Source: Kribbella sp. NBC_00382
GTDB taxonomy: Bacteria; Actinomycetota; Actinomycetes; Propionibacteriales; Kribbellaceae
Direction: 5' to 3'
NCBI RefSeq assembly: GCF_036067295.1
Contig: NZ_CP107954.1
Coordinates: 3,038,001-3,102,000, forward strand
DNA: 64,000 nt
Under the pieces are notes generated by a model that was not told the DNA's origin, did no database searches, and saw only the letters and a program-made list of their open reading frames with translations. Both the position numbers and the translations under genes were made by a program. Positions 8,601 to 20,149 of this stretch are shown piece by piece (position 1 is the stretch's first letter; each line of letters begins with the position of its first letter).

Positions 8601-9467
8601 GTCCGAGTCGCCGTACTCGAGCCCGTAGATCGGCGGCATGAACGGCCGGCCGGTGAGCTCGGTGTAGCGGTTGAGCGAGGTCTTGAGGTCGCCGACGAAG
8701 TAGTACGCGTCGAACCGCTTCTCGTCGTGCTTGGTGACGACGGGACTGGTGAAGCTGTAGCTACCGGGGGAGAAGGTGTTCCGCAGTACGCCGTACCCGG
8801 CTGTGCTCATGTAGTACGGAGAGGCGTTGGGGTTGCCGCCGTCCTCCCAGTTGAAGTCCTTGGCGACCGTGATGGTCTGGTCGCGATGGGAGAAGCGGCC
8901 GTTCTGCATGCCGCCGCCGAAGAACTGCTCGTTGGCGCCGCGGCTCAGCGACTGCGTGGTGGACCTGTCGGTCCAGGACAGGGGTGCCGTCTCGGACCAG
9001 ACCTGCTGCCCGTTCGCCCGGTAGAGCGAGAAGCGCAGCGGCGACTTGTTCGCCCGTACCTCGACCTTGCCGGTCGTCAGCGAGTAGTAGCTGCCCTTGT
9101 CGGTCCAGCTCGTCGCGGGCTTGGCGTAGTCGGTCTTGGCGACGATGTTCGACGCCGGGGCGGTCGGGTCGGTCGGTGGGGTGTTCGCCGGGTCGGTGAA
9201 CGTGCCGTCCGGGGCCAGCCAGATCCGGAACACGTCGTCCTTGACGAAGACGACCCGCACCTTCGCAGTACCGGCAGACAGCGTGTACTGCGCGCCGTCG
9301 GCGGCGAAGTCGGTCACTGCGCCCAGGGAGGTACCCGCCGCGGCGGTGCTGGTTGCGGCTGGTTCTGCGCTGGCGGGGCCGACGGCGTTGGCCAAGGCAC
9401 CCGCTACTAAGGCCAGGGATGTCCCGGCGATGACTGCTGAACGTTTAACGCGGACAAAGATGCTCAC
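5700..9467 (-). CDS. Secreted GH31 family alpha-glycosidase with NPCBM-type C-terminal domain
   Basis: This 1255-residue exported enzyme has a Sec signal peptide ending near AEPAA (about residue 35). An N-terminal beta-sandwich leads into the GH31 barrel, residues about 250-640. The nucleophile is predicted as Asp407 in RKLDVAWVGPGY and the acid/base as Asp458 in QWTGDHSGS. The DVAWVG form resembles GH31 glucosyl- and isomaltosyltransferase-like members more than classical alpha-glucosidases, so transglycosylation is possible. Residues about 830-920 look like a NEW3-type domain (PAGWTSTG), and residues about 1110-1255 like an NPCBM carbohydrate-binding module (GLGTHAPSSVTVRLGGNC). The GTG start has GTGAGG before it. 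It is expected to act on alpha-glucans outside the cell. Confidence 0.9.
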   Translation of the reverse strand: MSIFVRVKRSAVIAGTSLALVAGALANAVGPASAEPAATSTAAAGTSLGAVTDFAADGAQYTLSAGTAKVRVVFVKDDVFRIWLAPDGTFTDPANTPPTDPTAPASNIVAKTDYAKPATSWTDKGSYYSLTTGKVEVRANKSPLRFSLYRANGQQVWSETAPLSWTDRSTTQSLSRGANEQFFGGGMQNGRFSHRDQTITVAKDFNWEDGGNPNASPYYMSTAGYGVLRNTFSPGSYSFTSPVVTKHDEKRFDAYYFVGDLKTSLNRYTELTGRPFMPPIYGLEYGDSDCYNRGHYATDPDPSNDWKVNPEKTTTLDAVKVAQKFQDNDMPGGWMLVNDDYGCGYSANTDSEQVDGTWWGKRDIPALKQTGDELRKRNIQMGLWTQSSLDRQPAEVGDAGVRVRKLDVAWVGPGYRYALSACDTAHDGIEQYSNARGYAWMVEGWAGAQRCAVQWTGDHSGSLDAIKWQIPAITGSGNSGIAYSAGDVDGIFGGSPTSYTRDLQWKTFNPAFMTMSGWATPAFKQPWAYGEPYTSINRKYLKLRERLLPYFYSYAAEAHATGAPLNRSPVLEYPDDPNTWGDAAKYEFLAGKEFLVAPSWSADDVKSGIYLPKGNWVDYWTGKVYTGPTTVNGYHAPLDTLPLFVKAGAVVPMWKAGINNAAEQGFGDRLTVDVYPEGKSSFNLYEDDRVTRDYKQEKSASQLLEVTAPVAARGDVTVKIGASKGSYAGKPTTRPYELTVHTGTAPRDVSVDSVQLNKQATKDTYNAATTGWYYENGVVLVKTASISTAATATVRLAGTTSVGGGKAVLESTGTPELSSPALWNAPGQATELTASFTNPTDATMRNVKLALDLPAGWTSTGTSTFAKVDPGKTVSTKLAVTPAASVKPAAFTLRLDASYLVHEDTYSNSTVALAQLPYASLSQAATVVGISDAKTFAQGNFDGSGDSFNGEALAAAGYTPGAKVTVQGADFTWPTGAPGTPNLVKNQSAPILVSGTGSSLALLGAGASLNAKGNVTIIYTDGTESTAPLQLPNWCCQDPATGGAKLAVSVKGRYTPSGLSNTTTDYRVFYTAVPVTPGKTVKAIKLPGGGLGFFAATLADKPLPPAPTGQPWVSDLEFVDSSNGWGPVERDKSNGEDAAGDGAALTLDGTQYAKGLGTHAPSSVTVRLGGNCTGFTAKVGVDDEMEDRGKVSFKVLVDGVAKYTSDLLTGTSPTVPVSVDTTGGQLLTLQVTDAGDGVTSDHADWAEARLTCKNA

Positions 9468-9524
9468 GAGTGCCTCACTTCACGCATCTATGAACAGGAT
9501 TGCGCTATTGATAACCCACCGGCC

Positions 9525-9560
9525 TACCCGTTGTCACTAGTTCGGCCGTACCTGTTGTCA
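9525..9560. repeat. Direct repeat in the divergent GH31 / hydrolase promoter region
   Basis: TACCCGTTGTCA (9525-9536) and TACCTGTTGTCA (9549-9560) match at 11 of 12 positions and are 24 bp apart. They lie between the divergent GH31 start (9467) and the hydrolase start, so they could serve either promoter as operator half-sites. TGAACAGG at 9491-9498, nearer GH31, resembles one arm of the lacZ palindrome. Confidence 0.35.
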
Positions 9561-9621
9561 TGAAGTTGAGATGGGGACTCCATCGGGTGGCGGACTCACG
9601 CCGACGGTCCCGGCCGCTTTG

Positions 9622-10959
9622 ATGATTCGCATGACGAACTATCGAAGCTTCAGCCGTAGCCTCGGCGCCGGCCTGGCGGCGAGCGTCTTCTTGTCGGTCC
9701 CGGCGCTGGCCCAGGCGTACCCCGCCGATGAGCGCGACAGCGGACCGGCCGTCAGCGGCGCACTCGCCCCGGCCGGTACTGCGACGACGTACCCGCCGAC
9801 CAAGATCCACGTGCCGGCCCCGAGCGGACCGGACAAGATCGGCACGGTCGAGCTGCACCTGGTCGACCCGGCCCGTGACGACGCGAGCGCGCCGGGCGGT
9901 AAGCGTGAGCTGATGGTCAGCGTCTGGTACCCCGCGCGGCCCCGCGCCGAGGGTCCGCTGGCCAAGTACATGCCGCCGAAGACAGCGGACGTACTGAGCC
10001 ACAGCCTGGCCAAGGCAGCCTTCGGCCTCAACGACCCGGTCTTCGACTTCGCGGGCAGCGACACGCACGCCCAGGTCGGTGTGCCGGCTCAAGCCGGTAG
10101 GCATCCCGTGGTGCTGTACTCACCGGGCTACCCGCTCAGCCGGTTCTACGGCACAGCTCAGGTGGAGGAGTTGGCCAGCCAGGGGTACATCGTCGTGACG
10201 ATGGACCACACGCATGAGGGTGCGGTCGAGTTCCCGGGCGGCCGGTTCGTACCGGGTACGGACGTGTTGCTGCCGACAGCGGATGAGACCAAGGCGGCTG
10301 TCGACGCCAGGGTGGCTGATGCGCGGTTCGTGCTCGACCGGATCTCGCTGCTGGCCTTCGGGCTCAACCCGGATGCCGAGAAGCGCCAGTTGCCGCGTGG
10401 TCTGCGGCAGGCGATCGACATCAACCACGTGGGGATGTTCGGCTTCTCGGCCGGCGGCCACACGGCGGCCAACGCGATGCTGGCCGACCCGCGGATCAAG
10501 GCCGGGGTGGACCTCGACGGCACGCTGGCCTACGACATGCAGAAGGGTCCGCTCGGGCCGGCCGCGCTGAAAGGGCTGGACCGTCCGTTCATGCTGTTCG
10601 GATCGGACGGCAGCCAGCGGACGGATCCGACCAAGCCGGACACCTTCGACATCTCGTGGGCGACGTTCTGGCAGCAGCAGAAGGGCTGGAAGCTCAACCT
10701 CCAGTTGCCGGGGACGAACCACCTCGGCTTCTCCGACTACCAGTTCTTCTTCTACGACATCTTCTACGGGCTGACCGGGGACGACGACGGCGCGGTCCAG
10801 GTCCAGGCGAACGTCGGCGGCATCCTGGACCGGCACCGGATGCTGCTGGCCCAGCGCACGTATCTGACCGCGTTCTTCGACCAGTTCCTGAAGGGCCGGC
10901 CGCAACCCCTGTTGCAGAAGCAGTCGCAGGCGTTCCCGGAGGTCCAGTTCGTGTCCTGA
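9622..10959 (+). CDS. Secreted PAF-acetylhydrolase-like alpha/beta hydrolase
   Basis: About 445 residues with a Sec signal peptide (ASVFLSVPALAQAYP). The mature part has the plasma PAF-acetylhydrolase/dienelactone-hydrolase pattern: ELMVSVWYPA near the start, HPVVLYSPGY, then the nucleophile elbow GMFGFSAGGHTA with the catalytic Ser, and a late Asp/His region containing LPGTNHLGFSD. These enzymes cleave short or oxidised acyl esters; the substrate is unknown. ATG at 9622 and 9631 are equally plausible, and the frame opens at 9571. No strong Shine-Dalgarno is seen. A second, shorter paralogue follows 88 bp downstream on the same strand. It is divergent from the GH31 gene. Confidence 0.8.
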   Translation: MIRMTNYRSFSRSLGAGLAASVFLSVPALAQAYPADERDSGPAVSGALAPAGTATTYPPTKIHVPAPSGPDKIGTVELHLVDPARDDASAPGGKRELMVSVWYPARPRAEGPLAKYMPPKTADVLSHSLAKAAFGLNDPVFDFAGSDTHAQVGVPAQAGRHPVVLYSPGYPLSRFYGTAQVEELASQGYIVVTMDHTHEGAVEFPGGRFVPGTDVLLPTADETKAAVDARVADARFVLDRISLLAFGLNPDAEKRQLPRGLRQAIDINHVGMFGFSAGGHTAANAMLADPRIKAGVDLDGTLAYDMQKGPLGPAALKGLDRPFMLFGSDGSQRTDPTKPDTFDISWATFWQQQKGWKLNLQLPGTNHLGFSDYQFFFYDIFYGLTGDDDGAVQVQANVGGILDRHRMLLAQRTYLTAFFDQFLKGRPQPLLQKQSQAFPEVQFVS

Positions 10960-11047
10960 CCGGGCAGGCGGGTGCTACCTAGGGATGACCTCGGGATCAC
11001 GCCTTAGGACGATTCGCTGAGGCGGTTGCTGGGATTGGCTGGATGGC

Positions 11048-12178
11048 ATGATCCAGCGCCGAATCATCGCAACCGTCCTTGCGACCACCTTCGCGGCGCT
11101 TGCCGTACCGATCGCGGCTGCCCGGGGGCCGGTGGGGGCGGCTCAACCCGCGGCTGCCGCGAGTACGGCGTACCGGGTGGAACTGCCGGCGCCTACCGGG
11201 CCGTACGCGATCGGGACCTGGGAGGTGCACCTGGTGGATGCCCGGCGGGCGGACCCGTGGCAGCCGGGGAAGCGGCGGGAGTTGATGGTCAGCGTCTGGT
11301 ACCCGACCCGAGGTACTCACCGGCAATTCGCCCCGTACGCCGGGCCTGCCGTCGCCCCGGCGCTGGGCGCGCAGATGGCCTCTCTCTTGGGGCTGCCCGG
11401 CAATACCGTCGACCTGGCCGGCAGTACTACGCATGCCCGGCTTCGCGCGAAGCCCTGTGGGCGGCACCCGGTACTGCTCTATTCACCCGCCTCGGGCACC
11501 TCCAGGGTGATCGGTACGAACCAGGCTGAGGAACTGGCCAGCCGGGGCTATGTAGTGGTGACTATCGACCACACCGGGGAGGTACCGGTCGAATTCCCGG
11601 GCGGCAGGGTGGTGGGCGCGCTGGTGCCGTGGGAGGCGCCGGGGGCCGCGAAGAAGGCCACGGACACGCGGGTGGCGGATGTGAGATTCGTCCTCGACTC
11701 GCTGCCGGGGCTGCCGCGCCGGCTGAGCCACGCGATGGACCTGAGCCGGATCGGGATCTACGGGTACTCGATGGGCGGCTCGACGGCCGCCTCGGCGATG
11801 CTGGTGGACCGCCGGATCTCCGCCGGGGTGAACCTTGACGGCGGGATGCGGGACGGGGAGCAGCCGAGTGAGGTGAGCCTGCGTGGACTAGACCGGCCGT
11901 TCCTTTTGGTCGGCGCGGGGGCGCATTCCCGGAGTACGGACCCGACCTGGTCCAGCTTCTGGACGGTTCAGCGCGGCTGGAAGAAGGAGTTGCGCCTCGT
12001 CGACGGCGGGCACGGGTCGCTCGGTGACTATCAGTTCACCCTGCCCGGCCTCGCGCGCGCGTCTGGTATCGACCCCACAGTGCTGTCGGAGGGCCTCGGT
12101 ACGGTCTCTCCCGAGGTGTCCGTCGCCTTCACGCGACATGCTCTGGACGAGTTTTTCGGTGAGTTTCTGAAACCCTGA
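11048..12178 (+). CDS. Secreted PAF-acetylhydrolase-like alpha/beta hydrolase (paralogue)
   Basis: 376 residues, homologous to the preceding gene. They share the signal-peptide plan, YAIGTWEVHLVDA, KRRELMVSVWYPTRG, EELASRGYVVVTIDHT and VEFPGGR. The nucleophile elbow is IGIYGYSMGGSTAAS with the catalytic Ser, and VDGGHGSLGDYQ carries the predicted catalytic His. It lacks about 70 residues found in the neighbour, mostly around the middle and C-terminus. An extracellular esterase or lipase role is likely. The pair is probably a tandem duplication, and the two may be co-transcribed because no hairpin separates them. Confidence 0.8.
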   Translation: MIQRRIIATVLATTFAALAVPIAAARGPVGAAQPAAAASTAYRVELPAPTGPYAIGTWEVHLVDARRADPWQPGKRRELMVSVWYPTRGTHRQFAPYAGPAVAPALGAQMASLLGLPGNTVDLAGSTTHARLRAKPCGRHPVLLYSPASGTSRVIGTNQAEELASRGYVVVTIDHTGEVPVEFPGGRVVGALVPWEAPGAAKKATDTRVADVRFVLDSLPGLPRRLSHAMDLSRIGIYGYSMGGSTAASAMLVDRRISAGVNLDGGMRDGEQPSEVSLRGLDRPFLLVGAGAHSRSTDPTWSSFWTVQRGWKKELRLVDGGHGSLGDYQFTLPGLARASGIDPTVLSEGLGTVSPEVSVAFTRHALDEFFGEFLKP

Positions 12179-12267
12179 TGAGGCCGACGGCGCCCCGAGC
12201 GGTTACCGTGCGTTGAGAAATGCGTTGCTGTCGGCCGTACTCTGTCCGTGGGCGGGGTCTGGTTTTG

Positions 12268-12302
12268 TGTTCGGGGGAACAAGCTGTCCGGCCGCAGGCG
12301 TT
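12268..12302 (+). promoter_or_regulatory. Possible promoter/operator element upstream of topA
   Basis: A perfect short palindrome, TGTTC-GGGG-GAACA (12268-12281), contains GGAAC at 12276-12280. GTT follows at 12300-12302 after 19 bases, which is loosely like an ECF-sigma (GGAAC...GTT) promoter. The spacer is slightly long, so this is a weak call. Confidence 0.25.
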
Positions 12303-12337
12303 TGGGCACAGTGGAGCGTTGACAGGCAAGGAGCGCA

Positions 12338-15106
12338 GTGGCAGGGGCAACAGGCACGAAGACAACGTCCGGCTCGTCATCGACGGCTGCCGGCGGTCAG
12401 CGCCGCCTGGTGATCGTCGAGTCGCCGAAGAAGGCGCGGATGATCGCCGGCTTCCTGGGCGCCGGTTACGTGGTGGAGTCGAGCTTCGGCCACATCCGCG
12501 ACCTGCCCAAGGGCGCCGACGAGATCCCGGCGAAGTACAAAGGCCTGCCGTGGGCGCGCCTCGGGGTCAACATCGAGGACCACTTCGACCCGCTGTACGT
12601 CGTACCGGCCGACAAGAAGGCCCAGATCCGCAAGCTGAAGGATCTGCTCAAGGACGCCGACGAGCTCTACCTGGCCACAGATGAGGACCGCGAGGGCGAG
12701 GCCATCGCGTGGCACCTGCTGGACGAGCTGAAGCCGAAGATCCCGGTCAAGCGGATGGTCTTCCACGAGATCACGCCGAAGGCGATCCAGGACGCGGTCG
12801 GCAGCGCCCGGCAGATCAACGACGCGCTCGTCGACGCCCAGGAGGCCCGGCGGATCCTGGACCGGCTGTACGGCTACGAGGTCTCGCCGGTGCTGTGGAA
12901 GAAGGTCATGCCGAAGCTGTCGGCAGGCCGGGTCCAGTCGGTCGCGATCCGGATGGTGGTCGACCGAGAGCGGGAGCGGATCGCATTCCGCTCGGCGTCG
13001 TACTGGGACCTGGACGCGAAGCTCGACGCGGGCGAGGGCAAGACCCCGCGGATCTTCCCGTCCCGGCTTGTCTCGGTGGACAGCCGGCGGGTGGCCCAGG
13101 GGCGCGACTTCGCCTCGACGGGTGAGCTGAAGAGCGGCAACACGGTCCACCTGGACGAGTCGACCGCTACCGCGCTGGCCGCGGCGCTGCAGGAGTCGAC
13201 CTTCACGGTCCGCTCGATCGAGTCCAAGCCGTACACCCGCAAGCCGTACGCGCCGTTCCGGACCACCACGCTGCAGCAGGAGGCCGGGCGCAAGCTCAAC
13301 ATGTCCGCCTCACAGACGATGCAGATCGCGCAGCGGCTGTACGAGAACGGCAACATCACCTATATGCGTACTGACAGCGTCACGCTGTCGGACACGGCGA
13401 TCACGGCGGCCCGGGCCCAGGTCCGCGAGCTGTACGGCGCGTCGTACCTGCCGGACAAGCCGCGGGTCTACACCTCCAAGGTGAAGAACGCGCAGGAGGC
13501 GCACGAGGCGATCCGGCCGGCCGGCGAGCACTTCCAGACGCCGGCCCAGACCGGGCTGAGCGGCGCGGAGTACCGGCTGTACGAACTGATCTGGATGCGG
13601 ACCATCGCGTCGCAGATGAAGGACGCGGCCGGCAACAGCGTCTCGATCAAGATCGACGCCCGCGCGTCGTCGGGCGAGAACTGTGAGTTCACCTCGTCCG
13701 GCCGGGTGATCACCTTCCACGGCTTCCTGAAGGCGTACGTCGAGGGGGCGGACGACCCGTCCGCCGAGACCGACGACCGCGAGACGCAGATCCCGGACGT
13801 GTCCGAGGGCGACGTGCTGCCGGCCACCGAGGTGCTTGCCTCGGGGCACGAGACGAAGCCGCCGGCGCGTTTCACCGAAGCGACGCTGATCGCGCAGCTG
13901 GAAGATCGCGAGATCGGCCGTCCGTCGACGTACGCGTCGATCCTGGGCACCATCCAGGCGCGTGGCTATGTGTACAAGAAGGGCACCGCGCTGGTGCCTG
14001 CTTGGCTGGCCTTTGCTGTGGTGCGGCTGCTCGAGCAGCACTTCACACGGCTCGTCGACTATGCGTTCACTGCCTCGATGGAGGACGTGCTGGACGATGT
14101 CGCCGCCGGGAACCTGCAGCGCGAGGGTGTGCTCGGGCGCTTCTACTTCGGTGACGACGGGATCGAAGGCCTGCAGTCCATGGTCAGCGATCTGGGCGAC
14201 ATCGATGCCAGAGAGATGTCGACCTTCCCTGTCGGCGATGCGGACAGCGGGATCGTCGTACGGGTCGGTCGTTATGGGCCGTACGTCGAGGGGCCGGAGG
14301 AGACGCGGGCGAACGTGCCCGAGGATCTGCCGCCGGACGAGCTGACGGTCGACAAGGCCAAGGAACTGCTGTCGCAGCCTTCGGGTGTCGAGCTGGAGCT
14401 CGGTACTACGCCGGACACCGGGCTGAAGGTTGTTGCGAAGGCTGGTCGGTACGGGCCGTACGTGACCGAGGTACTGCCGGAGGACGCGCCGAAGAGCGCC
14501 AAGCCGCGGACCGGGTCGCTGCTGTCGACGATGCAGCTGGACACGGTGACGCTGGCGGATGCGCTGAAGCTGCTGTCGCTGCCTCGGGTGGTTGGCAAGG
14601 ACCCGGAGTCCGGGGACGAGATCACCGCGCAGAACGGGCGCTACGGGCCGTACCTGAAGAAGGGCACGGACTCGCGGTCGCTGCAGACCGAGGACCAGAT
14701 GTTCGACATCACCCTCGAGGAAGCGCTGAAGATCTACGCAGAGCCGAAGCAGCGTGGCCGGCGTGCTGCCGCGCCGCCGCTGAAGGAGCTGGGCGAGGAT
14801 CCGGAGTCGGGTCAGCCGGTGGTGGTCAAGGAGGGTCGCTTCGGTCCGTACGTGACCGATGGCGAGACGAACGCGACGCTGCGCAAGGACGACTCGGTCG
14901 AGACGATCTCGCTGCTGCGTGCCGCTGAACTGCTTGCGGACAAGCGGGCGCGTGGGCCGGTGAAGAAGACCGCGAAGAAGGCTCCGGCCAAGAAGACCGC
15001 TGCTAAGAAGACCGCGGCCAAGAAGACTGCTGCGAAGAAGACCACCGCTAAGAAGACGGCGGCCAAGAAGACCACCGCCAAGAAGACGGCCGCTAAGAAG
15101 GCCTGA
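12338..15106 (+). CDS. topA: DNA topoisomerase I (type IA)
   Basis: 922 residues with all type IA landmarks. The Toprim domain opens with LVIVESPKKARMI and carries the acidic triad LATDEDREGE. The active-site Tyr is Tyr342 in GNITYMRTDS. Three C-terminal repeats follow, each with a GRYGPY/GRFGPY core, as in actinobacterial TopA. The last 40 residues are a run of KKTAAKK units, a basic tail thought to speed strand passage in this phylum. The enzyme relaxes negative supercoils. The start is GTG at 12338 with AAGGAG four bases upstream. The stop overlaps the ATG of the Fur-family gene by one base (TGATG), so the two are translationally coupled. Confidence 0.97.
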   Translation: MAGATGTKTTSGSSSTAAGGQRRLVIVESPKKARMIAGFLGAGYVVESSFGHIRDLPKGADEIPAKYKGLPWARLGVNIEDHFDPLYVVPADKKAQIRKLKDLLKDADELYLATDEDREGEAIAWHLLDELKPKIPVKRMVFHEITPKAIQDAVGSARQINDALVDAQEARRILDRLYGYEVSPVLWKKVMPKLSAGRVQSVAIRMVVDRERERIAFRSASYWDLDAKLDAGEGKTPRIFPSRLVSVDSRRVAQGRDFASTGELKSGNTVHLDESTATALAAALQESTFTVRSIESKPYTRKPYAPFRTTTLQQEAGRKLNMSASQTMQIAQRLYENGNITYMRTDSVTLSDTAITAARAQVRELYGASYLPDKPRVYTSKVKNAQEAHEAIRPAGEHFQTPAQTGLSGAEYRLYELIWMRTIASQMKDAAGNSVSIKIDARASSGENCEFTSSGRVITFHGFLKAYVEGADDPSAETDDRETQIPDVSEGDVLPATEVLASGHETKPPARFTEATLIAQLEDREIGRPSTYASILGTIQARGYVYKKGTALVPAWLAFAVVRLLEQHFTRLVDYAFTASMEDVLDDVAAGNLQREGVLGRFYFGDDGIEGLQSMVSDLGDIDAREMSTFPVGDADSGIVVRVGRYGPYVEGPEETRANVPEDLPPDELTVDKAKELLSQPSGVELELGTTPDTGLKVVAKAGRYGPYVTEVLPEDAPKSAKPRTGSLLSTMQLDTVTLADALKLLSLPRVVGKDPESGDEITAQNGRYGPYLKKGTDSRSLQTEDQMFDITLEEALKIYAEPKQRGRRAAAPPLKELGEDPESGQPVVVKEGRFGPYVTDGETNATLRKDDSVETISLLRAAELLADKRARGPVKKTAKKAPAKKTAAKKTAAKKTAAKKTTAKKTAAKKTTAKKTAAKKA
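14956..15102 (+). repeat. Lysine-codon tandem repeat in the topA 3' end
   Basis: Imperfect 12-15-bp units built from AAGAAGACC(G/A)C and GCTAAGAAG encode the Lys/Ala/Thr tail. The units are similar enough for copy-number slippage, which would change tail length in steps of four or five residues without a frameshift. Confidence 0.7.
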
Positions 15107-15549
15107 TGCCCAGTACCGCGAAGGGTCCGGCCGAGGTCACCGCGCAACGCCTCCGAGAACGAGGCGAACGCGTGACCCCGGCCCGGCTCGCCGTGGTCGA
15201 GGTGCTGGCCGGCACCGACGAACACCTGAGCGCCGAACAGATCGGCGAACGCGCCGAAGAACTCCGCCCAGGAATCCACCGGGCGACTGTCTATCGGGCA
15301 CTGGACGCCCTGGGCGAATTCGGCCTGGTCACGCATGTGCATTTGGGCCGAGCCGGTACCACCTACCACCTGGCCGGAGACCTGGCTCCCCGCCACCTCC
15401 ACCTCCGCTGCAGCGAATGCGGCACGGTCTTGGATGTGGCCGGCGACATCCTCGACCCAGTCCGCCGCAAACTCCTCCGAGAACTAGGTTTCCACCTAGC
15501 CCCCGAACAGGTCGCCCTAGTCGGCCTCTGCAAAGACTGCAGCAGCTAA
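15106..15549 (+). CDS. Fur-family transcriptional regulator
   Basis: 147 residues. The N-terminal winged helix (RVTPARLAVVEVLAG, then HRATVYRALDALGEFGLV) is the Fur DNA-reading domain. The C-terminal half has the metal-site segment PRHLHLRCSECG and a closing CKDC, so two CxxC pairs build the structural zinc site. The His-rich sensing region is present. It cannot be assigned to iron, zinc, manganese or peroxide sensing from motifs alone; Zur-like is possible. It is coupled to topA by a one-base overlap, which is unusual for this regulator and ties its expression to the topA transcript. Codons in this gene end strongly in C. Confidence 0.9.
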   Translation: MPSTAKGPAEVTAQRLRERGERVTPARLAVVEVLAGTDEHLSAEQIGERAEELRPGIHRATVYRALDALGEFGLVTHVHLGRAGTTYHLAGDLAPRHLHLRCSECGTVLDVAGDILDPVRRKLLRELGFHLAPEQVALVGLCKDCSS

Positions 15550-15930
15550 CTCCAGCTCGCGACGCGGCTGGGTGGCTTCCGCCGACCGGGGTGCCCCGGA
15601 AGCGAGTCGCCGGGCCGGCTGGCGGGTTATCGGGCCACTGGCGGGAAGCATCACGCCAGCGGTACAAGAACGTGCCAGCGGCCGACGACTGGCGCGTACC
15701 GGCGTGCAGTTGCGTGCCAGCAGTTGCGGTCGGGAGGTGCAGCGGAGGTGCGCGTGCCGCCGGGCGGTTTCGACGCACTGGTGCAGCGGGGTGGGGGTAT
15801 GTCCCGGTCGACAGGAGGTAGTGGTGTCTCGGGGTGGGGTTTGCGCTCAGGGATGGGGGCGTGGGGTGGCCTAGGGCTAGTACCTCCTGTCGAGCGGGAC
15901 GGTGCTGCTGGTTTGGAATAGGTTTGGTGG
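15550..15930. other. 381-bp gap between the Fur-family gene and the AlkZ-like gene
   Basis: No convincing gene is seen on either strand. The left part carries scattered GCCAG/CTGGC words (for example 15652-15720) of no clear order. The right part holds the 20-bp inverted repeat listed separately. Base composition flips from C-rich to G-rich on the plus strand across this gap. Confidence 0.5.
15801..15900. repeat. 20-bp inverted repeat around a 60-bp G-rich core
   Basis: The left arm is GTCCCGGTCGACAGGAGGTA (15801-15820). The right arm (15881-15900) is its reverse complement with one mismatch. The 60-bp core has no internal complementarity and is G-rich. The element ends 30 bp before the ATG of the next gene. 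It could be a leader hairpin, an operator pair or the ends of a small palindromic repeat; the AGGAGG-like words in the arms could act as, or hide, ribosome-binding sequence. Confidence 0.6.
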
Positions 15931-20098
<4,168 letters not shown>

Positions 20099-20149
20099 CG
20101 AGATCAGGCGATGTGAGAGTTGTCGGCACACCCGACTAGGCTTTCGGGT

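Noticed and set aside
5991..9410. Long plus-strand open frames opposite the GH31 gene
   Set aside because: They are antisense shadows; Arg/Val/Gly/Leu-rich without domains, while the minus-strand frame has a full GH31 architecture.
14956..15102. Possible CRISPR-like repeat block
   Set aside because: The units are Lys/Ala/Thr codons in frame in the topA tail, with no spacers.
15550..15800. Possible short gene or degraded gene in the gap after the Fur-family gene
   Set aside because: Plus-strand frames of about 100-135 codons lack codon bias, motifs and ribosome sites; no similarity to neighbours was seen.
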